48,961 bases of DNA from an uncultured Lachnospiraceae bacterium (GTDB taxonomy: Bacteria; Bacillota; Clostridia; Lachnospirales; Lachnospiraceae): the NCBI GenBank assembly GCA_947650155.1, contig CANSUS010000026.1, positions 1 through 48,961 on the forward strand, read 5' to 3'. The position numbers and the translations under genes were made by a program. Positions 33,611 to 42,475 of the stretch are shown piece after piece. Within the stretch, counting starts at the first letter, position 1; every line of letters starts with the position of its first letter. The notes under the pieces are model-generated. The model ran no database searches. It was not told the DNA's origin and saw only the letters and a program-made list of their open reading frames with translations.

Positions 33611-35848
33611 TCATTCCTTTAACCAATTATCAAAACAAAATTTTTTTTGTATATCCATATCTGACAAACCTGCACTTCTTTTTTGATATTGTAATGCTTT
33701 TCTAAACCAACTTTTAGATTGCTCAACATAAACATTGAGTTTTTCATGTACCAATTCATAATCAATCTCTATTTCTCGTAAAACATTAATCTTTTCGTGT
33801 AAATCATAACTGTCATTTACACTCCTACCAGTTAACCCTAAAATCTCTAACAAAGAATCTGCCCTTGATGGTGCGTCATTCTCATTTCTTATGAAAATAA
33901 AATTTTTCTGGTAAATTATTGCCATTATCATGCAATGATAGGAATCAGAAACAACTAACTTGGAATTTTTAATATATAATATCCATTCCTCGACTTTACT
34001 ATCATATATGTGGTCGATTTCCCCATATTTTTCTACCTTCTCTCTCGTTGTCTCAATTCCATCCGTTATATTTTTCCAATAATCATTATGAAAACACTTT
34101 TTTAAATTTAAAAATTTATTCATATTCAAATGCCAAATGGCTGATAAAATGTAGCCAGATTCATTTATATTAATTCCATTTATCAATTCATCATAAAATT
34201 TTTTATTATAAAAAAATACTGGATCAATAACCAAATCTGCCTCAATACCATAATAATTCTTTAACATCTCACATCCGCTGATTTCTCTACAGGATATAAA
34301 ATCAAATCTATGCAAATAATTTTGCATTTCATACATGTCCATATCCGAATCAACCATTGGATAATCTTTTGTAAAAGAGAGGCCATATCCTATTTTCTTT
34401 TTTATGTCATATACCCAATCTAATCCAAAACAACTCCCATAATTTTTGTAAAAATATGAAGCCAGCAACTGGTCTGAACCTAAAACAAATGCTTCACATA
34501 ATTCATTATACTTAATCATATCTATCTTATTTTTTGCATGTTCGGCAATACTATAATCAGGATATGGATTCCTTACAAAAAATGGCTCATTTTCAAAAAT
34601 CCATTTTGATCCATCATGTTGCTGAATAAGCAGAACCGTATAGCCCTCATCTTCCAGAAATTTATATGTCACATATGTTAATAAAGCTGCTCCCTGATTT
34701 TTTAACGTCCGAAGTCCCACTAATCCAATATCATATTTTTCTGTACAGACCTTCTTTATTAAATCTAAAGTATCTCTCTTTCCATAATTATCCCAAAACC
34801 GCCTGTGTTTACCATTTTCCCTAACCCGGACATTAAATCTATTAAATTTTATTGCATTATTTATTTGCTGAGTTTTCAGAAGCTGAATCCCTTGTTGAAC
34901 CTCACCAATTAATGTTATGCCCTTATTAGAATTAGTTAGTAATAAAGAAGTGCCTAGTTGATCAAAATTAGCATAATCTATTTCCCAAATTCCCCAGAAA
35001 TCGCCTATTGTAATATCACCCACTCTGGGAAGTTCAGCATACTTACAATCTAAGCATGCATCATTTGTATTTATCCCTTTCAAAAAGGCTTCTGTAAACC
35101 AATTAAATTTTAAATCCCTTATACCAGTTTTTGCATTTAATACTAATTCGTTCCCATCACATAATTTTATACGAATATAATCACTATTCCATCCATAAGA
35201 CTTATCTCTAAAATCAATTGAACTTATATTATCTAAAGTAAAATAATTTTCCAATACTTCTTCTAAGCACTTACTCGAAGGAACTCCTTTACAAATTAAA
35301 TCAACAGTAATAAGTTTATCATAGTCTTTTTCTAAATAATTTTTTAATCCCGCTATTTGACATGGACATCCCGAATATAAAACCCAGGTATTCTTATTAA
35401 GAATTTCTTTAACTTCCTTGAATGTATTTCCTGTATTGCTTTGTACATACTTTGATTTTTGTAAAAACGTTAAATCCTCGATAGTACTTACACTTATATG
35501 AGAAACACGCGTTGAGGATGAGTATGCCGCGCCAAAAACTATGCCACCTTTTTTTATAATGTTCTCCGCAAAAAGATAAAAAATTCCACCTGACGATGAT
35601 TTAGCCCTTATATCATCAATAGCTTTTACAGAAAAACACAATTGAATATCACTTTTTACATCTTTAAAATTAATTTGTGGACATACATTTTTACATTTTC
35701 CACAATTAATACATGTATCCTTATCAATAACTGCTCTTAAAAATCCATACGTATCTTCTATCATTTGAATGGATTTTTGTGGGCAACTATTAATGCATGC
35801 TCCGCAACCAGTACATTTCTTTCCGCTATCATTCAAAAAAGCATTCAT
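33611..35848 (-). CDS. Fusion: iron-sulfur FrhB-like oxidoreductase plus polysaccharide pyruvyl transferase
   Basis: The protein (about 745 residues) has two [4Fe-4S] ferredoxin motifs at the N-terminus (CTGCGACINSC and CINCGKCKNVC). An FrhB/FdhB-like domain follows, about residues 70-360, with YSGCPCQIAGL and CLDCKYAELPRVGDITIGDF. A polysaccharide pyruvyl transferase (WcaK-type) domain then runs from about residue 372 to 690 (GLRTLKNQGAALLTYVTYKF, FVLGSDQL, SDSYHCMI). The first part should carry electrons through flavin and clusters; the second normally adds pyruvate ketals to glycans. A start at 35848, ten bases after GGAGGT, is preferred to an ATG at 35866. The neighbours suggest reductive or radical modification of a sugar in the same pathway. 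The target is not known. Confidence 0.85.
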   Translation of the reverse strand: MNAFLNDSGKKCTGCGACINSCPQKSIQMIEDTYGFLRAVIDKDTCINCGKCKNVCPQINFKDVKSDIQLCFSVKAIDDIRAKSSSGGIFYLFAENIIKKGGIVFGAAYSSSTRVSHISVSTIEDLTFLQKSKYVQSNTGNTFKEVKEILNKNTWVLYSGCPCQIAGLKNYLEKDYDKLITVDLICKGVPSSKCLEEVLENYFTLDNISSIDFRDKSYGWNSDYIRIKLCDGNELVLNAKTGIRDLKFNWFTEAFLKGINTNDACLDCKYAELPRVGDITIGDFWGIWEIDYANFDQLGTSLLLTNSNKGITLIGEVQQGIQLLKTQQINNAIKFNRFNVRVRENGKHRRFWDNYGKRDTLDLIKKVCTEKYDIGLVGLRTLKNQGAALLTYVTYKFLEDEGYTVLLIQQHDGSKWIFENEPFFVRNPYPDYSIAEHAKNKIDMIKYNELCEAFVLGSDQLLASYFYKNYGSCFGLDWVYDIKKKIGYGLSFTKDYPMVDSDMDMYEMQNYLHRFDFISCREISGCEMLKNYYGIEADLVIDPVFFYNKKFYDELINGININESGYILSAIWHLNMNKFLNLKKCFHNDYWKNITDGIETTREKVEKYGEIDHIYDSKVEEWILYIKNSKLVVSDSYHCMIMAIIYQKNFIFIRNENDAPSRADSLLEILGLTGRSVNDSYDLHEKINVLREIEIDYELVHEKLNVYVEQSKSWFRKALQYQKRSAGLSDMDIQKKFCFDNWLKE

Positions 35849-35888
35849 ATTTTTTATTACCTCCATAGTCCTATATAAAATCCAAAAT

Positions 35889-36728
35889 TTATATATGTTT
35901 AATTTCTACACTTCTGTTTGGACTCTGAAACAATTTTTTAATTTCAATAAGACTTTCTTCACTAATTGTCTCATATGCAGTAAATATTCTTCCTAACCGC
36001 TCATATTTTTTCCTTGCAAGATTATGAACAGAAAAAATTTCTATATTTTTCGCCTCAATCTCATCCAAATACTTTTTTACTTCTAATAATACTTTTGAAT
36101 TTTGTAAAAAATAAGAAACAATAGGAACTCTAAATACAATTTTTTCAATATTTTTTAATTGTTTTAAAATAGTTACATTTTTTTTATACAAATCAATATC
36201 TCCACCTATATAATAATTAAAAATACTTTCATCTACTGTCTTTATATCAACATAAAATCTATCAATATAACTTGCTGACCATTTAACTTTTTGCTCACTA
36301 ACATTTAATGCCGTCTCAACTGCCATGTCTATTCCATCCTGCCTTAGTCGGTTCAAAGTCCATTCATAGTCACATAAAAACAATAACGGTTCTCCTCCTG
36401 AAAATGTTATTCCACCTTCCGCTCCATAAAAATTTTTATCCTTAATTAATTCGTTATATAATTTTTCTTCCGTGAAATATTTTCCCCACTTACCGATAGC
36501 TCCGTATGGACACTCCTTTGGATATTTTTTTTGTAAACATTCCTTTATATATTTACAAGAAGAAATGCATTTTTCTGAAATAAAAAACGTTTCTTCATCA
36601 AAATGTATATTTTCAGGGTTTGCACACCAAGGACAATGCAACGTACAACCTTTGAAAAATACCGTCGTCCGTATTCCTGGCCCATCATGCACACAAAATC
36701 TTTGTATATTAGTAATCAGCGGCTTCAT
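35889..36728 (-). CDS. Radical SAM glycyl radical enzyme activase
   Basis: The 279-residue protein is a PflA-type activating enzyme that uses S-adenosylmethionine to install the glycyl radical on its partner. The radical SAM cluster motif CTLHCPWC supplies Cys28, Cys32 and Cys35. SGGEP (about 110-114) binds SAM. An insertion after the cluster motif holds four more cysteines (54, 58, 64, 73), which could bind one auxiliary cluster, fewer than the eight usual in activases of dehydratase-type enzymes. The start at 36728, with AAAGGG upstream, overlaps the end of the glycyl radical enzyme gene by 20 bp. This indicates coupled translation with its substrate protein. Confidence 0.92.
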   Translation of the reverse strand: MKPLITNIQRFCVHDGPGIRTTVFFKGCTLHCPWCANPENIHFDEETFFISEKCISSCKYIKECLQKKYPKECPYGAIGKWGKYFTEEKLYNELIKDKNFYGAEGGITFSGGEPLLFLCDYEWTLNRLRQDGIDMAVETALNVSEQKVKWSASYIDRFYVDIKTVDESIFNYYIGGDIDLYKKNVTILKQLKNIEKIVFRVPIVSYFLQNSKVLLEVKKYLDEIEAKNIEIFSVHNLARKKYERLGRIFTAYETISEESLIEIKKLFQSPNRSVEIKHI

Positions 36729-39675
36729 TTTTAATCGCCCTTTCAATTACATAATTTTGATATTCTACCGGTAAATCCTTAAAATAGGCACTAAATCCCC
36801 ACACTCTTACAATTAAATTAGGGAATTTTTCTGGGCATTCTTTCGCTTTTTTAAGTGTATTACTATCAATGACATTCATTTGAATCTGAAACACTCCAGA
36901 CCTAATACTCCCTTGCATCAGTGTAACAAATTTATCCCTATTGTCCTTTATAAACATTGGTGACATTGTAAAATCAACTACATTTCCATTAAAGCCATGT
37001 TTACCATAATCTAGCCTTGATGCAAAATTTAGCAAACCCGTTACATGTTGGTTTTCATCCGCGGATATATGGATACTATATGCTTCTCCGTCCCGCCTTC
37101 CATCAAATGTTGCTGCATTATTTTTCCCCATAATAATATACCCGGGTGAACTCAGACCAAATTTTATTTTTCCACCCAAATTATTAGTAAAATCATTAAG
37201 ACTTTCATCAACTTGTCTAATCAGCCAATTCGTAAGTCCGATAACATCCTCATTTTCATCATCATTGCCAAAATGCTTTTTTGCATTTTTAAGTAACTCA
37301 TATACATCCTCATGCCCAACAAAATTCTTATTTCTCATAACATATATTTCTTTTATACTAAATTTTTTTTCCTGATAAACATATTTTCTAATGTTTATCA
37401 GTGAATTAATGCTGTTTGCCAAACCCACTGACAAAATTCCATAATTATTATACTTACATCCTCCTTCCGAAATATCCCTCTTATTATATCTACAGCTTAC
37501 ACTAAAAAAACTCATTAATGGATCCTTTTCCCAAACTATGTAGTCTGTCAGATGTGCCATAAAATTAACATGTGCACATAAATGGATACTATATTTCCAT
37601 ATAAATTTATCCCATGTATTCAATGCAGAAAGATCTTCCTTTTTTCCAATTAGATCTAAAGGGATTGCCCAATCAAAAACTCCAATATTATTTTGTTCAC
37701 AACTATTTCCAGGAATTAATTCCCAACAAGCAGAAGTAGTATAATTTCTGGCATCCTCCTTTTCATATCCAAATTCAATTAACTTATTAATAATCACATC
37801 ATCATTTGCTATAATTGGACTTCCTATTCCCGCTGAAATACAATCAATTGCCAATTCCCACAAGTCCTTTGGCGTATTTTTTGTAACTCGCAGTAAAATT
37901 TTAGGATCTGGCAATTGACACTTCTTTAAACTCCTTATAAAAGAATAGGTAAGCCTATTACAAATCAAATTTTCCTTAGCATCCAATCCGCTTAAAATGA
38001 TAATTTGTCCTGTATCTCCCGGCATTTCTTCACTTTTCAGCCAATAATAATTATGTAATACACTTAAAAAATCACAAATTACATTATCTAAATATTCGTC
38101 TGTCATATCATCTTTCAAAAACTTTTCCAACAATAAATCTAATCGCCCTAGCCCTATCTGAATATGGCTTGTCTGCCACATTAACTGATTAACAAACAAG
38201 ATCCTCTGCAATGCCTCTTCTAAAGAGTCAGCTTTTTCCATTTTTATTCTTTCCAACCATTTTATAATATTTACCTTATTTCTTAATTTACTATGCTTTA
38301 CACACTTCTGTATCCTATAAAAATAATGCTCTAAATTTTTTAACACTGCATTATTTTCATTTTCATATTTTCCTAATGATAACTTCATATAGAGTGCGTC
38401 CAAACAAGAATCTACCAATAGACTATAATCAATAGAGCAATTAGCCATTTGCCGATTATGATTTTTCCATGATTTATATACATCAATGGAATAAGCAAAA
38501 TACTTTGATTCACAGAACTGTATTTCACACTCATCTAAGAGCCGCTGCATATCATCCACTTTATTACCTGTATCATATAATTTTGTTTTAAATAAACCAT
38601 TTATGAGAAATTCTATTCTTTTAATTGAAGATTTCTCTGTCCGAATAAATTTTCTATATAAGTTTTTACAATATGTAACATGCCCTTGCGTTTTAATATC
38701 ATATTTAATCAGAAAATACCTAATAACTCTAAATATCTGATGTTTAAAATCATATTGATCAACTGTATTTATTGTATCCAGTACAGCATCATCAGGGGTT
38801 TTTATTATTACTTTAAATTTCTTTCCATCCCGTATTCCTTTTTTAATCACTTGAATTTTTTGTCTCTTGAAACGAGTATTACTTTTTCTTATCACTTTTA
38901 TTAAGTTTCTTGTTTCCTTTTCAAAATCACAAGCTGCTTGTGTACTTCTCATTAAATTTGTACACATCCAATTTCGATAAAAATAATAGAATCTTTCTAT
39001 TCTATTCTCCTCCACATTCCATATATCCACTCCAGTATTAAAATCCATAAAATGATATACTTTACTCTTAGCACAAATATATCCCTCATAATTTTGCAAT
39101 ATTCTTGTTGAATATTCTCCATCATCCCCCCAAATAAAATATTCTTTAATTGGCAATCCCACGCTTTTAATTATCCATGTTGGTATAAGCATAGCAACAA
39201 ATGAACAATGTACTACTCTAATAATTCCTTTTTCTGCATATTCATTCCACATATAATCAGGCTTACATATATTCATAAAACAAGGTGTCTCGTCCTTATA
39301 AAATACGTTACTAGCCAAAAATCCGATATTTCTATCTTTTACTATTTCATATCCATCCATCACCTTTTCTAGGGAATCTGGAGTGCATATTGTATCATCG
39401 TCCATAACCCAAACGAAATCACACCCCAAATTATAAGCCTCTTTTATTCCATAATAAAATCCTCCTGCACCACCTTCATTAATTTCTTTATGAATTACAA
39501 CTAATTGTTCATTGGAAATATTATCTAGATAATCTTTTGTATTGTCAGTACTTGCATTATTAATAACTATAATCTTATTTAATCTAAAGGTTTGACTAAA
39601 TAATGCATCCAAAGCCTGCTTTAACAGTTCACATCTATTATAAGTTACAACAACTGCATTTACAGAATATTTCAT
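36709..39675 (-). CDS. Fusion: family 2 glycosyltransferase plus glycyl radical enzyme
   Basis: This 988-residue protein joins two enzymes. Residues 1 to about 270 are a GT2 glycosyltransferase (AVVVTYNRCELL, INEGGAGGFYYGI, MDDDTICTPDSLE at 91-103, WGDDGEYSTR). After a helical linker, about residues 340-988 form a compact glycyl radical enzyme. It has GLGRLDLLLEKF (508-519), PDPKILLRV, the cysteine loop DARNYTTSACWEL with Cys650, and the C-terminal radical loop RVWGFSAYF with Gly960. The Cys-x-Glu (Cys650, Glu652) is the pattern of glycyl radical eliminases such as glycerol dehydratase or choline lyase, not of pyruvate formate-lyase. The domain is about 100-150 residues shorter than usual. 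AGGAAGGA precedes the ATG. The activase gene overlaps its end. I know of no characterised fusion of this kind; the substrate is probably a sugar or polyol bound for a surface glycan. Confidence 0.9.
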   Translation of the reverse strand: MKYSVNAVVVTYNRCELLKQALDALFSQTFRLNKIIVINNASTDNTKDYLDNISNEQLVVIHKEINEGGAGGFYYGIKEAYNLGCDFVWVMDDDTICTPDSLEKVMDGYEIVKDRNIGFLASNVFYKDETPCFMNICKPDYMWNEYAEKGIIRVVHCSFVAMLIPTWIIKSVGLPIKEYFIWGDDGEYSTRILQNYEGYICAKSKVYHFMDFNTGVDIWNVEENRIERFYYFYRNWMCTNLMRSTQAACDFEKETRNLIKVIRKSNTRFKRQKIQVIKKGIRDGKKFKVIIKTPDDAVLDTINTVDQYDFKHQIFRVIRYFLIKYDIKTQGHVTYCKNLYRKFIRTEKSSIKRIEFLINGLFKTKLYDTGNKVDDMQRLLDECEIQFCESKYFAYSIDVYKSWKNHNRQMANCSIDYSLLVDSCLDALYMKLSLGKYENENNAVLKNLEHYFYRIQKCVKHSKLRNKVNIIKWLERIKMEKADSLEEALQRILFVNQLMWQTSHIQIGLGRLDLLLEKFLKDDMTDEYLDNVICDFLSVLHNYYWLKSEEMPGDTGQIIILSGLDAKENLICNRLTYSFIRSLKKCQLPDPKILLRVTKNTPKDLWELAIDCISAGIGSPIIANDDVIINKLIEFGYEKEDARNYTTSACWELIPGNSCEQNNIGVFDWAIPLDLIGKKEDLSALNTWDKFIWKYSIHLCAHVNFMAHLTDYIVWEKDPLMSFFSVSCRYNKRDISEGGCKYNNYGILSVGLANSINSLINIRKYVYQEKKFSIKEIYVMRNKNFVGHEDVYELLKNAKKHFGNDDENEDVIGLTNWLIRQVDESLNDFTNNLGGKIKFGLSSPGYIIMGKNNAATFDGRRDGEAYSIHISADENQHVTGLLNFASRLDYGKHGFNGNVVDFTMSPMFIKDNRDKFVTLMQGSIRSGVFQIQMNVIDSNTLKKAKECPEKFPNLIVRVWGFSAYFKDLPVEYQNYVIERAIKNEAADY

Positions 39676-39714
39676 TATAATTTATCCTTCCTATCAATTT
39701 TATACAATAAACTT

Positions 39715-39807
39715 TTATTTCAACTTACTATGTAATTTACTTCTATCTTTATAAGCCTTCATAAAAAGCAGACTTGGAAATACTTTTCTAATCGTATCAA
39801 AGATATT
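39715..39807 (-). pseudogene. C-terminal remnant of a lost coding sequence
   Basis: Directly after the ABC ATPase gene, one minus-strand frame reads as a typical basic protein tail (TIRKVFPSLLFMKAYKDRSK, then about eight residues and TAA). An in-frame TGA and the ABC ATPase stop lie just before it, and there is no ribosome site. It looks like the last 30 codons of a deleted gene, perhaps a glycosyltransferase, left when the AT-rich block was exchanged. This rests on the look of the translation only. Confidence 0.35.
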
Positions 39808-39813
39808 TCATCC

Positions 39814-41649
39814 TTACTCATTCATCCTCCGATACTCCTCGCATACCGCCCTCGGCTCTCCCACCATCTGAAGCTCTCCCTTTTCAATCCAAACGCACCT
39901 TGAACAATGCTCCAAAATCGTTCCCATGCTGTGGCTTACCATTAGTACGGTACTGCCGCCGTGAATCATCTCTTTAATCCGCTTCAGACTCTTCTGCCTG
40001 AAAAACTCATCTCCCACACTTAGGATCTCATCCAAAATCAGAATCTCCGCCGCGTCTCCCGCGGTCGCAATGGCAAATCCCAAACGGCTGACCATTCCGC
40101 TGGAAAAATTCTTGACCTTCTCTTCCATGAAATCCTGCAGCTCTGCAAACTCCACGATCTCGTCATAATGAGTTTCCAGAAATTCCTTTCGGTAGCCTAT
40201 GATGGCACCGTTTAAAAACACGTTTTCCCGTGCTGTCAGTTCCAGATCAAATCCGGTTCCAAGGGTCAGAAGCTGTATTCTCCTTCGTCCGGTATCCACA
40301 TACCCGCTTGTAGGTTTCAACACTCCTGATACAATCTTTAACAGGGTAGATTTACCGGAACCGTTGGTTCCAATAATTCCAATTACCTCTCCTTTATAAA
40401 TGTTAAAAGATACATGATACAGTGCATACAGTTTCCGGTAGGATACCTCTCTCTTTATCAGCTGCACAATATATTCCTTCAATCCTGACGGGTTTACGGA
40501 AGACAGTTTAAATTCCATCGTGACATCGCATATTTTAATCACAGGCCTGCCAAACTGCCACTCCAGTTCCTCATCACACAGCATGATCGGAGTCGAACTT
40601 TTTACGCGTTCTTCCGGTGAATCAAGGTCAATAAATTCAAAGCCATCCTCCAAACTGTCATTCCGGGATTTCATGGAATTTCTCTGTTCCTTATCCGCTT
40701 TTCGTCTTCTTATTTTCTTCAGTATGTTCCAGACAGCCACATCTATTATTACAGCAATCAGAATTACGATTCCTGCAAGTACAAAATAAACATTAAAAAA
40801 AATATTATTTTTCCCTGTACCTTTTAAACCTGCTGCCTGCTCTCTCTTTTCTGCTTCCCCTGTGCTATCCAATATCTGTTCTTCCTGCTCTATGCCCTCG
40901 ACTCCTTCCGCGCCGCTTTCTGCCTGCTGTCCTGCATTCCCCGCCTCTTCTTCCTGATTTCCAGTCTGCTGTACTTCTCCTTCCGTCCCTTCTGTGCTGC
41001 TGTTTCCAGTCTGCTGTCCTCCACTCTCTGTCTCTTCCGCGCCGCTTTCTGTCGGCTGTCCTTCACTCCCAGCCTCTCCTGTACTGTTCTCTGCCTGCTG
41101 TCCTGTATTTCCTCCCTCCCCGACGCTTCCTCCGCCTTCTTCCTCTAAGACCCGCTCTGCCTCTTCCAGTCTGGCTTCTATTTCCGCTGCCGTATCTTCT
41201 CCTTTCAGATGTACCGGGGCGCTGTCGTACTCTGTAATTGTAAAAGTTTCTCCGTCAGTACTGTTTCGCAGTTTCACGTCCGCGGAAGATACTTCAATTG
41301 ATGCCTCTCCTCCGCTGACAGCCTGGAACCGAAGCCAGAATTTGATCCGCCTGTTATTTTGATTTCCCTCCAGAATGAGGATACCGTTTTCCTCATCTGC
41401 ATCATCTGCGCCGTCCACATATTGCAGGCGCAGATTGTCATATTTAATTTCTATATGGTAATCACCGATTGCTGTCTTTGCATTTAAATATACTCCAACC
41501 GGAAAAGTATCTCCGCTTGACTTGTTGTACCAGTTTGAGCCGAAAGTAACTGTGGCTTCTGCTGCACAGGCAATTAAAGGGTTTGCCATCAGTCCCAAAA
41601 TAACGGCAAAAAGAAATACAGCCAATATGGGGTTTCGTTTTGCTTTCAT
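39814..41649 (-). CDS. Fusion: extracellular cohesin-like domain, membrane anchor and polysaccharide-export ABC ATPase
   Basis: The 611-residue protein has an N-terminal signal peptide (about 1-30). An extracytoplasmic beta-sandwich follows at about 32-148 and resembles cohesin or carbohydrate-binding modules (GDTFPVGVYLNAKTAIGDYH). Next come a long Gly/Glu/Gln/Thr/Ser-rich linker (about 155-275) and a transmembrane helix (283-309). The C-terminal ABC ATPase is of Wzt/TagH type: Walker A GTNGSGKST at 427-435, signature FSSGM at 515-519, Walker B ILILDE at 536-541, H-loop His573. It would power export of a completed glycan through the permease 25 bp upstream. TagH-type ATPases with a C-terminal extracellular domain are known; an N-terminal cohesin-like domain is unusual. 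The ribosome site is weak. Confidence 0.88.
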   Translation of the reverse strand: MKAKRNPILAVFLFAVILGLMANPLIACAAEATVTFGSNWYNKSSGDTFPVGVYLNAKTAIGDYHIEIKYDNLRLQYVDGADDADEENGILILEGNQNNRRIKFWLRFQAVSGGEASIEVSSADVKLRNSTDGETFTITEYDSAPVHLKGEDTAAEIEARLEEAERVLEEEGGGSVGEGGNTGQQAENSTGEAGSEGQPTESGAEETESGGQQTGNSSTEGTEGEVQQTGNQEEEAGNAGQQAESGAEGVEGIEQEEQILDSTGEAEKREQAAGLKGTGKNNIFFNVYFVLAGIVILIAVIIDVAVWNILKKIRRRKADKEQRNSMKSRNDSLEDGFEFIDLDSPEERVKSSTPIMLCDEELEWQFGRPVIKICDVTMEFKLSSVNPSGLKEYIVQLIKREVSYRKLYALYHVSFNIYKGEVIGIIGTNGSGKSTLLKIVSGVLKPTSGYVDTGRRRIQLLTLGTGFDLELTARENVFLNGAIIGYRKEFLETHYDEIVEFAELQDFMEEKVKNFSSGMVSRLGFAIATAGDAAEILILDEILSVGDEFFRQKSLKRIKEMIHGGSTVLMVSHSMGTILEHCSRCVWIEKGELQMVGEPRAVCEEYRRMNE

Positions 41650-41674
41650 ATCCCGAAGCTTTCCTTCATCTTTT

Positions 41675-42475
41675 TTAAATTTTCTGCATAATCTGATTTT
41701 CTTTTATCCTGAAAAAATGATATCCCACCGTAAGACTGCCAAGGCTCCAACCGATCAGTTTCATCCACATCATCATATCCGGCACTCTTCCATACATCAC
41801 ACACTCCCTTGCAAATGCAATGCACACATAAACAGGATTGCACCCAATAAAGTCCCTCATCACCTCAGGCAGGCTTGTTATCGGGTAGAACAGGGCTGAC
41901 ATATACATCCACAATGTCAAAAATACAGAATATAAATATTTTACATCTGCAAAAAACACATAGATTACTGACAAAATATATCCCACTCCTGCCGAAATGG
42001 TAAGCATGAAAATAACAGACAGGGGAAACAGAAGCAGCGCCGCGCTTGGTTTCACTTGAAATACCACAAGCATCAGTACATAGGCAATACAGGTATAACC
42101 AAAATTCACCAGCGATGTATAAACCCTTGACAGCACAAAAGTCTGCCTTGGCAGTTTGGATTTTATCAACAGACTTTTATTATCTACAAGCGCCGTCATG
42201 GCGGACTCTGTTGCTCCGCTGAATAAAATCCAGAAAATTTGTCCGGTCAGATAATAAATCGGAAAGTTTTCAATAGAATGCCGGAACATTGTTGAAAAAA
42301 TCAATGACATAACTACCATATGAAGAAGCGGATTTAAAACACTCCATATAATCCCCAAAGAACTGCCGACATACTTTCTTTTAATCTCTCTGGCAGTTAA
42401 TTCCCTGATCACAAAAATATACTGCCTGATATCCCTTCTGTTTCCTCTGCTTTCTGACCTGTTCTCTGCTTTCAC
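41675..42475 (-). CDS. ABC-2 type polysaccharide/teichoic acid export permease
   Basis: The 266-residue protein is the membrane subunit of a Wzm/TagG-type exporter. It has the N-terminal amphipathic region LTAREIKRKYVGSSLGIIWS, typical of these permeases, and six hydrophobic segments at about 46-66, 75-95, 115-140, 145-172, 178-200 and 230-252. It forms the channel for a lipid-linked glycan together with the ATPase encoded just downstream. Its ATG overlaps the stop of the preceding gene (ATGA), indicating translational coupling. Confidence 0.9.
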   Translation of the reverse strand: MKAENRSESRGNRRDIRQYIFVIRELTAREIKRKYVGSSLGIIWSVLNPLLHMVVMSLIFSTMFRHSIENFPIYYLTGQIFWILFSGATESAMTALVDNKSLLIKSKLPRQTFVLSRVYTSLVNFGYTCIAYVLMLVVFQVKPSAALLLFPLSVIFMLTISAGVGYILSVIYVFFADVKYLYSVFLTLWMYMSALFYPITSLPEVMRDFIGCNPVYVCIAFARECVMYGRVPDMMMWMKLIGWSLGSLTVGYHFFRIKENQIMQKI

